Assembly (NCBI GenBank): GCA_018304105.1
Contig: JAGVWX010000001.1
Location: 1 to 32,768, forward strand
Source of the DNA: Candidatus Pacearchaeota archaeon
GTDB taxonomy: Archaea; Nanobdellota; Nanobdellia; Pacearchaeales; GW2011-AR1
DNA length: 32,768 nucleotides
Direction of reading: 5' to 3'
Positions within the stretch are counted from its first letter, which is position 1. Every line of letters begins with the position of its first letter. The notes under the pieces were generated by a model that made no database searches, was not told the origin of the DNA, and worked only from the letters and a program-made list of their open reading frames with translations. Both the position numbers and the translations under genes were made by a program. This document shows, in pieces, positions 14,317 to 21,742 of this stretch.

Positions 14317-14976
14317 ATGAACATCCAGGAATTCCTTGCAAAACAAGAGCAAGTTTATGATAAATTTAGAAGTTCTTCTGAACAAATCCAGAGAGAAGGA
14401 GTGAAACCTCACGGCTTAAACGGAAAAGGCGGCTATCTTATCGCATTCAGGCACCCAGACGAAATAGCCGAAGCAGCAGGAACATTTTCTACGAACCTCG
14501 CTCAATTTTCTCCACTTATGGTTTTTCATCCAGGCAACATTCACACAACAATCTCTGATTATCAGCTCGGAGAGAGGTTTTCTCCGGACCTTGGAGTTCT
14601 CAATAGATTAGTCTCAGCAGTAAGGGAAACGGGAAGGTTAGCAGCTCCAACAATAGAATATAACGAATGGCTATTCAATCAATCTACTCTTATAGCCGCA
14701 GGTACACCAAACGAAGCGTTTCTAGAAATTTCACAAAGAATTGTTGATTCAGCAAAAAAAGAGAGTCTGGAGCTTAGGCTTCCTTGGGGAGCTCACATCA
14801 CGATAGCCAGGTTTACACGGCCGCAAACCTACGATGAGTTGGCAGGTTTTAGGTCCTTCTTGGAAAACGCAGCCCTGTTAGGCACAAGCAGGCCTGCGTG
14901 CATTGATGTAGGTCATATGACATTTAAAGAAGATACATTTGAGTTTACATCTTATGAAAGATTCGAGTTAGAATAA
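14317..14976 (+). CDS. 2H phosphoesterase-like protein
   Basis: A 219-residue protein with two His-x-Thr motifs, NIHTTISDY (H76-T78) and AHITIARF (H160-T162), 84 residues apart. This is the hallmark of the 2H phosphoesterase superfamily (LigT/2'-5' RNA ligase and AKAP18-like), which acts on cyclic phosphates or 2'-5' phosphodiester bonds in RNA or nucleotides. The start at 14317 is supported by the TATA box at 14288-14296; the longer frame from 14254 adds 21 residues (including FKCNNLF) that do not match the fold. No signal peptide is seen. The link to the glycan genes around it is unclear, and the substrate is not known. Confidence 0.75.
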   Translation: MNIQEFLAKQEQVYDKFRSSSEQIQREGVKPHGLNGKGGYLIAFRHPDEIAEAAGTFSTNLAQFSPLMVFHPGNIHTTISDYQLGERFSPDLGVLNRLVSAVRETGRLAAPTIEYNEWLFNQSTLIAAGTPNEAFLEISQRIVDSAKKESLELRLPWGAHITIARFTRPQTYDELAGFRSFLENAALLGTSRPACIDVGHMTFKEDTFEFTSYERFELE

Positions 14977-15002
14977 AGAATGTTTCTTAACATAATCATA
15001 TT

Positions 15003-15010
15003 TTTATATT
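15003..15010 (+). promoter_or_regulatory. TATA-like box for nucleotidyltransferase at 15030
   Basis: TTTATATT centred about 24 nt before the ATG, in the short gap after the 2H gene. Confidence 0.5.
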
Positions 15011-15029
15011 ACTAAAATCACCTCTAGTT

Positions 15030-15803
15030 ATGAACATTTTAGTTCCGATGGCTGGGAGGGGTAGTAGGTTTCTAGCGGAGATTTATAAAAATTCGGAATA
15101 CTCTAAGCCAAAGCCAATTATTAGAATCGCCGGCAGGACTATGATAGAATGGGCCCTTTCCTCTCTTCCAATAAAAGAAAATGATCAACTCATCTTTCTC
15201 GTGCTGAAAGAGCATGTAATCAATTCTAGGATCGATGATGAATTAAGGAGAATTTTTGGTGATGGAATAAAAGTAATTATCGTAGACAAAATAACCGAGG
15301 GCGCTGCCTGTACGGCCCTATTAGCAAAGGAGTTTATAAATAATGACGAGCCGTTAATCATAACAGACTCAGATCATTTTGTCGATGGCAGAAAATTGTT
15401 TGAAGATATAAGATATCATGGAAATAAAATTGATGGAATAATTCCAGTCTTTTATGCGAACAATTCAAAATGGAGCTTTTCAAAAACAGATGCCGAAGGA
15501 TTTGTCATTGAAACAGCCGAAAAAATTCAAATATCGAGAAACGCGAACATAGGAATTTATTATTTCTCAAAAGGAAGGGACTTTGTCTGGGCCGCCGAAG
15601 AAATGATTGAAGAGAACGACAGAACAAATAACGAGTTTTTCGTCGCACCGACTTACAATTACTTAATAAGGCGAGGCAAGCGAATTGCTCTCACAAGGCC
15701 GAAGTTTGTTTTCGGATTGGGGACACCCAACGATATTGAAAAATTCAAAGAGTTTCTAAAGAGGGGAGAAGTTGCTCATCGTTTTGATGATATATCATTA
15801 TAA
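15030..15803 (+). CDS. Sugar-phosphate nucleotidyltransferase-like protein
   Basis: A 257-residue GT-A fold protein of the NTP-transferase superfamily. MNILVPMAGRGSRF is the nucleotide loop (the Gly-rich MAGxGxRF form), followed by SKPKPIIRIAGRTMIEWAL, the usual PKP-lysine region. TDSDHFVDG (about residues 112-120) carries the metal-binding Asp. It should make NDP-sugar from sugar-1-phosphate and NTP; the base is not known. It resembles the C-terminal half of the next gene (both have GAAxTALLAKEFINN), so the two look like a tandem duplication. A TATA-like box at 15003-15010 precedes it. The next gene starts 34 nt after its stop and may have its own promoter. Confidence 0.82.
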   Translation: MNILVPMAGRGSRFLAEIYKNSEYSKPKPIIRIAGRTMIEWALSSLPIKENDQLIFLVLKEHVINSRIDDELRRIFGDGIKVIIVDKITEGAACTALLAKEFINNDEPLIITDSDHFVDGRKLFEDIRYHGNKIDGIIPVFYANNSKWSFSKTDAEGFVIETAEKIQISRNANIGIYYFSKGRDFVWAAEEMIEENDRTNNEFFVAPTYNYLIRRGKRIALTRPKFVFGLGTPNDIEKFKEFLKRGEVAHRFDDISL

Positions 15804-15837
15804 AAAAAGTTAAATACATCACTCTTATTGAATTTAA

Positions 15838-17220
15838 ATGATTAAGGCAGTGATTTTTGATTTGGACGGTGTCCTAGTAGATGCAAGAGAGATTCACTAC
15901 ACAGCATTAAATAACGCACTTGCATTATTTAATTATCAGATTAATCGCGACGAGCATCTCTCGACTTATGACGGACTCTCAACGAAAAGAAAATTGGAGA
16001 TGTTGACAGAACGCAATGGTCTGCCAGTTGAGTTATACGAGGATATTTGGAAGGCGAAACAGAAGGAAACAATAAACGTGATAGGCACTTTAGATCCGGA
16101 TGAGAGAATAAAGGGAGTTTTGAGACAATTAAGAGATGAGGGATATAAGATTGCAGTTTGTTCAAATTCAATCAGAGAATCTACTAAGATGATGCTTCTC
16201 AAACGCGGGTTTTTAGAATTTATAGAATTCTTTTTGTCGAATCAAGACGTAGTTGCCCCCAAACCATCTCCTGAGATGTATCTGCGAGCAATGATTCAAT
16301 TAAATGTTAAACCAAAAGAGTGCCTCATAGTTGAAGATTCTCATATCGGCAGACAAGCAGCGATTGACTCTGGAGCACACTTGTGCGGTGTTGAAAATTC
16401 TTCAGACGTTACATATGAAAGAATCAAAGGAGCAATAGACGAAGCAGCTTCATTAAACAAAAACAATCATCAAAAAATAAAATGGCAGGACAAAAAAATG
16501 AATGTATTAATACCTATGGCTGGTGAAGGAACCAGTTTTAAAAACGCCGGTTACACTTTTCCCAAACCACTAATAGATGTATACGGCAAGCCCATGATCC
16601 AGCTGGTTGTAGAAAATTTAAACACAGAAGGCAATTTTATTTTTCTAGTAAAGAAAGAGCATTATGATAAATATAGCCTGCATCATCTACTGAACCTTAT
16701 ATCTCCAGGATGCAAAATAGTTTTAGTAAAAAATCCTACCGCCGGAGCAGCGGCAACAGCACTCTTGGCTAAGGAATTTATCAATAACAAAGATTCATTG
16801 TTAATAGCGAATGCGGATCAATTTATTGAATGGAACAGTAATGAATTCTTTTACGCGATGGCCGCAGACGAATGCGACGGGGGAGTATTAACTTTTAATT
16901 CAACTCATCCAAGATGGAGTTATGTTCGACTAGGAGAAAATGGTTTTATTTCCGAAGCTGCTGAAAAAAAGGTTATCAGTGATATTGCAACCGTCGGATT
17001 GTATTATTATAAAAAAGGCTCAGATTTTATAAAATACGCCGAGCAGATGATTCAAAAAAATTTAAGTTTCAACGGAGATTTTTATATCTGCCCAATCTTC
17101 AATGAGATGATTGCCGATGGAAAAAAAGTCAGGCCCTTTAAGGTTAATAAAATGTGGGGATTAGGCACCCCAGAAGAACTAAATATTTTTCTCACAGTCA
17201 ATAAATCAAACAATCAATAA
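15838..17220 (+). CDS. HAD hydrolase/phosphomutase - nucleotidyltransferase fusion
   Basis: A 460-residue two-domain enzyme. Residues 1-215 form a HAD domain like beta-phosphoglucomutase: DLDGVLVDAREIHYTAL (nucleophile D8, acid/base D10), VCSNS (motif II), APKPSPEMY (Lys motif III) and IVEDSHIGRQAA (motif IV). From about residue 221 (MNVLIPMAGEGTSF) begins a sugar nucleotidyltransferase with FPKPLIDVYGKPMI, similar to the gene at 15030. One chain could turn a sugar phosphate into its 1-phosphate, or remove a phosphate, and then activate it. The loop MAGEGTS lacks the usual Arg. M221 could start a separate nucleotidyltransferase product, but the frame is open throughout. An AAATAC-type box lies about 26 nt before the ATG. 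Confidence 0.85.
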   Translation: MIKAVIFDLDGVLVDAREIHYTALNNALALFNYQINRDEHLSTYDGLSTKRKLEMLTERNGLPVELYEDIWKAKQKETINVIGTLDPDERIKGVLRQLRDEGYKIAVCSNSIRESTKMMLLKRGFLEFIEFFLSNQDVVAPKPSPEMYLRAMIQLNVKPKECLIVEDSHIGRQAAIDSGAHLCGVENSSDVTYERIKGAIDEAASLNKNNHQKIKWQDKKMNVLIPMAGEGTSFKNAGYTFPKPLIDVYGKPMIQLVVENLNTEGNFIFLVKKEHYDKYSLHHLLNLISPGCKIVLVKNPTAGAAATALLAKEFINNKDSLLIANADQFIEWNSNEFFYAMAADECDGGVLTFNSTHPRWSYVRLGENGFISEAAEKKVISDIATVGLYYYKKGSDFIKYAEQMIQKNLSFNGDFYICPIFNEMIADGKKVRPFKVNKMWGLGTPEELNIFLTVNKSNNQ

Positions 17221-17291
17221 ACAAGGCAAGCCCCTGCGATTGCTCAATGAAAAACAAACTAAACATCATAACGTATCCCAATCATAATCAA
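17221..17291. other. Short intergenic gap with GC-rich patch
   Basis: This 71-nt gap lies between the HAD-nucleotidyltransferase gene and the convergent fusion gene ending at 17292. The patch GGCAAGCCCCTGCGATTGC can form a weak GCAA/TTGC hairpin. No gene is seen. Confidence 0.3.
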
Positions 17292-18542
17292 TTAATTCCC
17301 TTTATTTGTTTTAGTTCTTTTGCTAATCATCGGTACCAAAAAAGTTCTTTGCATTTCATTATGTGCATCAGGCCTCTTGAGATAAACCCCAAAGCGATTG
17401 TAAATAAAATTTTTCATATAAAATGTTAACAATATTTTTAGTGACGGGGACGTAGCTCTTCCTAATTTATATTTATTAAATTTGTAATTTAAAATATAAT
17501 CTCCCCACTCTTTCTTTATAGTCATTGAATTAGAGTGCGGATTAAATCTCGGAACAATTCCAGATTCATAAAAGTCTCCTGAAATCTTCATATCTTCTGC
17601 TTGCCACAATAACAATCTCTCATCCCATGGACACCTCTTCCATACAGATTTTTTTATGATGCACAATGCAGCAATATTAACATTCCTATCCCAATCAGCA
17701 TAATCTAAACTGCCGCCAGCCCCAGTAAATGGATATTTCGAGAAAGGCCTCAAAGGAATACCATAAGTTATCCAATCCAAAGCGCGCCTTCCAAGCGGAT
17801 CATGCATGACATTTGTCAGAACTTCAAAATAGTTTCCATACTTCTTCATTCCGTCATACCAATTAGGTTCAAAGCTAACATGGTCATGAATGACGACTAA
17901 ATTTTCATATTTTGCATTTTCGCAGATAATATTTTTTTTCTTCGTTATCCAGGGTAAAGTTGAATCAAAATCAATTAATTTAACATTTTTGTTTTTATTT
18001 TTCTTAAATTGTCCATTGTATGGTCCGCAGATAATAACTTCAAAATGCGGGATTTTTTGTTCCAACATAGAATTAACGCTCTTGTCTATTTGATTATCAC
18101 TAAACCCCCCGCTTAAAATTCCGAAACTCCACTTGTCAATAGAATCTCCCTTCTCCAGAATTGATTTAATCTTTTTCAGAACTACCAATCCATTTTTCGT
18201 AGAAGGGTCGCAGCTGCTTTCAATTATCTTTCCCTTCTCTCCAATCAATAGTTGACATTCTTTTACAAGTGCGTCAAGACCCAAAATCTGATTAGGCCTC
18301 ATTTCGATAATTATATGGCCCCCAACCTTGCAAAAATTCATCCACTCTTTTACCAATATCCTAAAAAATTTTGTCTCGTTAATTAAATTTTTTGAATAGA
18401 TAAAGTCCTGCGATTCATAATCATAAAAATCCTTAAGCGTGTAAAAATTATTCAGTTCTATAAAATGATGATCAAAAGACCCCAAAACTTTATTCCTGGA
18501 AACATCCACCCCCCGACCGCAAAGGTAATTCTTTAAATCCAT
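17292..18542 (-). CDS. Methyltransferase-like / GT2 glycosyltransferase fusion
   Basis: A 416-residue protein. Residues 1-120 resemble a shortened SAM methyltransferase: GRGVDVSRNKVLGSF, then SQDFIYSKNLIN and VGGHIIIEMRP match family strands, but the Gly-rich SAM loop is not complete. From about residue 140 (WSFGILSGGF...FEVIICGPY) a GT2-like domain follows, with VIHDHVSFEPNWY as a likely DxD variant and WQAEDMKISGDFYESG as the acidic acceptor motif. A glycosyltransferase with a vestigial or altered methyltransferase part is the simplest reading. A TTTATATT box at 18562-18571 is about 25 nt before the ATG. Substrate unknown. Confidence 0.7.
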   Translation of the reverse strand: MDLKNYLCGRGVDVSRNKVLGSFDHHFIELNNFYTLKDFYDYESQDFIYSKNLINETKFFRILVKEWMNFCKVGGHIIIEMRPNQILGLDALVKECQLLIGEKGKIIESSCDPSTKNGLVVLKKIKSILEKGDSIDKWSFGILSGGFSDNQIDKSVNSMLEQKIPHFEVIICGPYNGQFKKNKNKNVKLIDFDSTLPWITKKKNIICENAKYENLVVIHDHVSFEPNWYDGMKKYGNYFEVLTNVMHDPLGRRALDWITYGIPLRPFSKYPFTGAGGSLDYADWDRNVNIAALCIIKKSVWKRCPWDERLLLWQAEDMKISGDFYESGIVPRFNPHSNSMTIKKEWGDYILNYKFNKYKLGRATSPSLKILLTFYMKNFIYNRFGVYLKRPDAHNEMQRTFLVPMISKRTKTNKGN

Positions 18543-18561
18543 GCAATAACTCTTTGTTCAA

Positions 18562-18571
18562 GGTTTATATT
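18562..18571 (-). promoter_or_regulatory. TATA-like box for the fusion gene at 18542
   Basis: On the minus strand AATATAAACC is centred about 25 nt upstream of the ATG at 18542, close to the end of the preceding gene (18574). Confidence 0.5.
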
Positions 18572-18573
18572 TA

Positions 18574-18783
18574 TTATGGTTTCATTCTCTCAGAAACATA
18601 CAATGTTCCGTATTTTTCAACAAACTCAAATCCTTCCAACTTCAGCGGTTCTCCAACGCCAATTCCAATTTGTATATTTCCATAGTCAGTTTCGTCCCTA
18701 GAATTCTTGTTTACTCCCCCGCCAATCCAAATTTGTCTCCTTTCATTTAACTTAGTTGAGGGCATAAACTTGTACACTAACAA
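18574..18783 (-). pseudogene. C-terminal extracytoplasmic tail of frameshifted GT-C protein
   Basis: This frame overlaps the end of the GT-C gene (18752-19978) by 32 nt. It continues in sense as VYKFMPSTKLNERRQIW and then a small soluble domain ending with EFVEKYGTLYVSERMKP, which looks like the normal C-terminal part of such membrane glycosyltransferases. The two frames are joined if one base is skipped near 18772-18780 (removing one A gives EFV-VYKFMP). There is no good ATG of its own. It is best read as part of one gene split by a frameshift, real or from sequencing error. Confidence 0.6.
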
Positions 18784-19978
18784 ATTCTTTGACTTCGTTT
18801 CTCCAATAAGCTAATGCAAGAGGTTCATAATCGTCGTAACCATTTCCAACAACAATCGCTTCATTAGGGTATTTTTTGCTAATCGCCACCAAATTTTCTT
18901 CCAGAGCTTCCGCAGGAGTTTGATTCAGTATATGAATCCTTCCTGGAAAAGCAATCATTTCACCAAATTCGGTTGTAGTTATCCCGCGATTAATCTGGAT
19001 TAAATAAGGAGTTATAACGATCAAACTTATAACTCCAAAAATGACGCTCTGCCTTCTAAATTGTTTTTCATCCAGAGTTTTTTCAAGATAAAGAATCATC
19101 AGAGGCCATAAAAAGAACAGGTATCTCGGCTGGGGATTTAATAAGACAAGCACATAACCAAGAAGTAGAAAAACCACTGCTCTTTTATGGCTCATGAAAA
19201 ATTTCTGTTTTGTTAAATTAAAGAGATATATGGGTAAGAATAACAAGACAGAAATATAGATTGGAATGGTTGCGGCCATATTTTGCGAATAAATGCCTCC
19301 AATCAAAGGAAACGAAGATGTTGCAGATAAAAATTTAATGAATGAATAAAACGGCAGGTTATAGAAAATCCAGTCAGTTATTAAAAGCGGTAGAAAACCA
19401 ATAAGCAATGAAAGAATATACAGCACCAATTCACTTACTCTTTTGTTATAAAAGAATATTGCAATCATTAGGACAATGAGAAATAAAGCCGAATTCCAGA
19501 AAATTGCTGATAATCCGACAAGCATTCCAGAAATTAACAGGAAGAATTTCTTTTCTGTTTTTTCAAATTTTTTCAAAAAATAAAAACCCCATAAAAAGAG
19601 AAGGCTCGCTAATTGGATAGGTCCCAAAAACGGAGCAATATACCACACAATAGGAGACAAAACAAACAACAGCAGCGTTCGTTTGTTTCTACCCGAGATA
19701 AAATAAATGCTGTAAATTATTAAAAATAACCACAAGAGATTCACTAACTTAAATAAAAATAGATTATCAGTTAATCCTACAAGCGGCGAATGAAACAGTC
19801 CGAACGAGACACTATGTGAAGGCCGAATCTTTGCTTGAAAATCACCTGCAAAATATTTAGCAACACCCACATAATCTCCCATATCCGTTATCCCATAAAA
19901 CTTGGTAGACAAGCTTACTATTGCCAAAACGAGAAGCAAAGCAATAATTATTGCCCCCCCCTTAAACCTTGATTCCAT
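18752..19978 (-). CDS. GT-C (PMT-like) membrane glycosyltransferase, frameshifted near its end
   Basis: A 408-residue membrane protein with about 10 hydrophobic segments. After the first segment, the loop GITDMGDYVGVAKYFAGDF carries the acidic residues expected in the first outer loop of GT-C enzymes. Further on, LLNPQPRYLFFLWPLMILY is typical of PMT/ArnT-like proteins. Such enzymes use polyprenyl-phosphate sugars on the outer face of the membrane. The frame breaks near 18775: the last residues (SVQVYALN) do not fit, and the soluble tail continues in another frame to 18574. A TTTATAAATT box at 20001-20010 lies about 27 nt before the ATG. Confidence 0.75.
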   Translation of the reverse strand: MESRFKGGAIIIALLLVLAIVSLSTKFYGITDMGDYVGVAKYFAGDFQAKIRPSHSVSFGLFHSPLVGLTDNLFLFKLVNLLWLFLIIYSIYFISGRNKRTLLLFVLSPIVWYIAPFLGPIQLASLLFLWGFYFLKKFEKTEKKFFLLISGMLVGLSAIFWNSALFLIVLMIAIFFYNKRVSELVLYILSLLIGFLPLLITDWIFYNLPFYSFIKFLSATSSFPLIGGIYSQNMAATIPIYISVLLFLPIYLFNLTKQKFFMSHKRAVVFLLLGYVLVLLNPQPRYLFFLWPLMILYLEKTLDEKQFRRQSVIFGVISLIVITPYLIQINRGITTTEFGEMIAFPGRIHILNQTPAEALEENLVAISKKYPNEAIVVGNGYDDYEPLALAYWRNEVKEFVSVQVYALN

Positions 19979-20000
19979 ATTAATTCAATGTCCATGTGAT

Positions 20001-20009
20001 TTATAAATT
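20001..20009 (-). promoter_or_regulatory. TATA-like box for GT-C gene at 19978
   Basis: ATTTATAAA type box centred about 27 nt upstream of the ATG at 19978 on the minus strand. Confidence 0.5.
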
Positions 20010-20109
20010 TTTATTAAAATTGGCATTATTCAGATAAACCTCTAAACAGCTCGAACAATCTATTCAGTTCAAATATTGTCTTTCCTTTGAAATATTATTT
20101 CTCTGCCTC

Positions 20110-20289
20110 TCAGAATTTTAAAAAGATCGTAAACTTATCTATTAAGAACATGATAAACAGATACATCAGTAACATTAGTGGAATGTACGAGGGGATTAAC
20201 TTCATCCACACGTTTTCAAAAAGAAGCGCAAAAATAATTTCCATGATCAAATAAGAACTTAGCAGCAGCAAAACGTAAGTTTTCCTCAT
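20110..20289 (-). CDS. Small two-helix membrane protein, unknown
   Basis: A 59-residue protein with two hydrophobic segments (about residues 4-25 and 34-55) separated by ENVWMKLIPSYIP. No family is recognised. Its ATG (20287-20289) overlaps the TGA of the upstream methyltransferase (20286-20288) as ATGA, which supports real, coupled translation. A longer in-frame start at 20304 would lie inside the methyltransferase. Its role is unknown; being made with the methyltransferase, it could help anchor it at the membrane (inference). Confidence 0.5.
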   Translation of the reverse strand: MRKTYVLLLLSSYLIMEIIFALLFENVWMKLIPSYIPLMLLMYLFIMFLIDKFTIFLKF

Positions 20290-20888
20290 TTTTCTAGTAT
20301 CCAATCAGTAGGTGTGATAATTGGCTGCAATTTTTTCTCAACGACAAACTCACAAAAGGCCTTCATAACCCCTTTTCTAGTAACAATATCATGGCCTGCT
20401 AAAATTCCCCCCTTTTTTATTTTTTCCCAATATAATTCCATATCGTTTTTACAATATTTATAAGAGTGATTACCATCGACATAAACGAAGTCTAAATTGT
20501 TGGGAACATCCCCCACGGCTAAGTGAGAAAGTTTTTTTATAAATACTGCTTTGTCTCCAAAACGCTCCATTCGTTTTTTTGCAGTCATATAGGTTTCATT
20601 ACCAACATCTGGCTGGTTTCTTTGTTTTTCTTCATATTGTTTTCCTACGTCATACCCGCGATAATTTTTGTAAGGATCTATAAGATAGATTTTTTGAATG
20701 TTGAGCGATTTACATATATTCATCGCTGTTAAACCGTTATAAGTTCCTATCTCTGCAGCTAGTATCTTTTTATCCCCAAATTTCTTCTTAGCAAAATCTA
20801 TCGAATGTTTATAGGGAAAATCAAACATAAATCCAAAATGGAACATGTTTCTAAGAAAATAATTAAATCTCCTCAATGGAAAAATCAT
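20286..20888 (-). CDS. Class I SAM-dependent methyltransferase (Methyltransf_24 type)
   Basis: A 200-residue methyltransferase. LAAEIGTYNGLTAMNICKSL is the SAM-binding Gly loop, YLIDPYKNYRGYDV carries the acidic residue, and DFVYVDGNHSYKYCKNDM with WEKIKKGGILAGHDIV are the hallmark late motifs of the cluster-associated group often found in glycan loci. The N-terminal LRRFNYFLRNMFHFGFMF is hydrophobic and might touch the membrane. An alternating AT run (about 20906-20919) lies about 25 nt before the ATG and can serve as TATA box. The next gene down is the small membrane protein overlapping by 4 nt. Substrate unknown, probably a sugar. Confidence 0.82.
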   Translation of the reverse strand: MIFPLRRFNYFLRNMFHFGFMFDFPYKHSIDFAKKKFGDKKILAAEIGTYNGLTAMNICKSLNIQKIYLIDPYKNYRGYDVGKQYEEKQRNQPDVGNETYMTAKKRMERFGDKAVFIKKLSHLAVGDVPNNLDFVYVDGNHSYKYCKNDMELYWEKIKKGGILAGHDIVTRKGVMKAFCEFVVEKKLQPIITPTDWILEK

Positions 20889-21135
20889 TAACCTTCTAAA
20901 TTCTGATATATATATATATTGTTGCCCATGTTAAATTATAACCTCTTTTACAACTCTTACTTTATAAATATTGCTTGAATTTTCCAAATTCGCTCTTCAA
21001 ATGAAACTGAAAAAACAAGCAGTCCTTTCTGGAAGTTTTATAGTCTTGCTGATCGCCTCAGATAAATAAAATGGCAACCAGACTAAACTTCGCTAATACA
21101 GAAAAGATTATAATATGGGAAAATTGTTAATAAAA
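20889..21135. other. Intergenic promoter region with mini-ORF
   Basis: This gap lies between divergent methyltransferase genes. It holds an AT-rich alternating run (20906-20919), a TTTATAAATA box (20961-20970) and another TATA-like TTATAATAT (21108-21116). A 22-codon ORF starting MKLKKQAVLSGSF lies at 21001-21069, too short to support alone. No RNA gene is seen. Confidence 0.45.
21108..21116 (+). promoter_or_regulatory. TATA-like box for methyltransferase at 21136
   Basis: TTATAATAT centred about 24 nt before the ATG at 21136; it overlaps the alternative ATG at 21115, so 21136 is the likelier start. Confidence 0.5.
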
Positions 21136-21741
21136 ATGAAAAAGTCAAGAAAAGAAAAAGGATTTCTAAACAAGTTAAATATTGGTTGTGGACAAAAAAA
21201 ATTGGATGGTTTTATAAATATAGATAAAAATTCAGAATTTAATCCGGATATATGCATGGACGCCAGTCAGATTTCCAATTATAAACGATTTGGAGAGAAC
21301 ACAATTTCAGAGATTCGATCAGAACATTTTTTAGAACACACAGAGAATCCGGAAGAAATCATGAAAGAATGGCATCGTATCCTAAGCACCGGCGGGATAC
21401 TAAAAATCAAGCTTCCTCATTTTAGCAGAGGATTCACAAATCCAGATCATAAAAGGGGATTTGACCTAAGTTGGCCGCTCCATTTTAAAAAAGAAAACTC
21501 CTATTCTACATATGCAGGCGTGGAATACGAAGTAGAAAAAATGAAAATGACTTGGATAGCATTTTTAAAGCATTATCCGGCCGGACCTTTAACAAAGAAA
21601 TTCTTATCTTTGATAAATACAATAATAAACTTTTTTGCTTCTCTTTCACCTTACTTTTGCAGCAGAATTTGGTGTTTTTGGGTTGGAGGATTCGAAGAAA
21701 TGGAAATATGGTTTAAGAAAAAATTACCCGGTCATAGCTAA
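21136..21741 (+). CDS. SAM-dependent methyltransferase (Methyltransf_11 type)
   Basis: A 201-residue methyltransferase. KLNIGCGQKKLDGFINID is the SAM loop with the acidic residue at the end of strand 2, ISEIRSEHFLEHTENPEEI is the motif before strand 4, and ILSTGGILKIKLPHFSRG is the post-motif strand. The C-terminal tail has a hydrophobic part (SLINTIINFFASLSPYF) that might associate with membrane. The ATG at 21136 is chosen because of the TATA-like box at 21108-21116; an ATG at 21115 would add seven residues. The GT2 gene follows one nucleotide after the stop, so both are one operon. It probably methylates a sugar or lipid-linked glycan. Confidence 0.82.
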   Translation: MKKSRKEKGFLNKLNIGCGQKKLDGFINIDKNSEFNPDICMDASQISNYKRFGENTISEIRSEHFLEHTENPEEIMKEWHRILSTGGILKIKLPHFSRGFTNPDHKRGFDLSWPLHFKKENSYSTYAGVEYEVEKMKMTWIAFLKHYPAGPLTKKFLSLINTIINFFASLSPYFCSRIWCFWVGGFEEMEIWFKKKLPGHS

Positions 21742-21742
21742 A

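Noticed and set aside
17247-17429. Plus-strand ORF of 60 codons
   Set aside because: Mostly opposite the fusion gene's 3' end, with no promoter and no recognisable family.
21001-21069. 22-codon ORF as a gene
   Set aside because: Too short and without homology that can be judged; kept only as a note in the intergenic entry.
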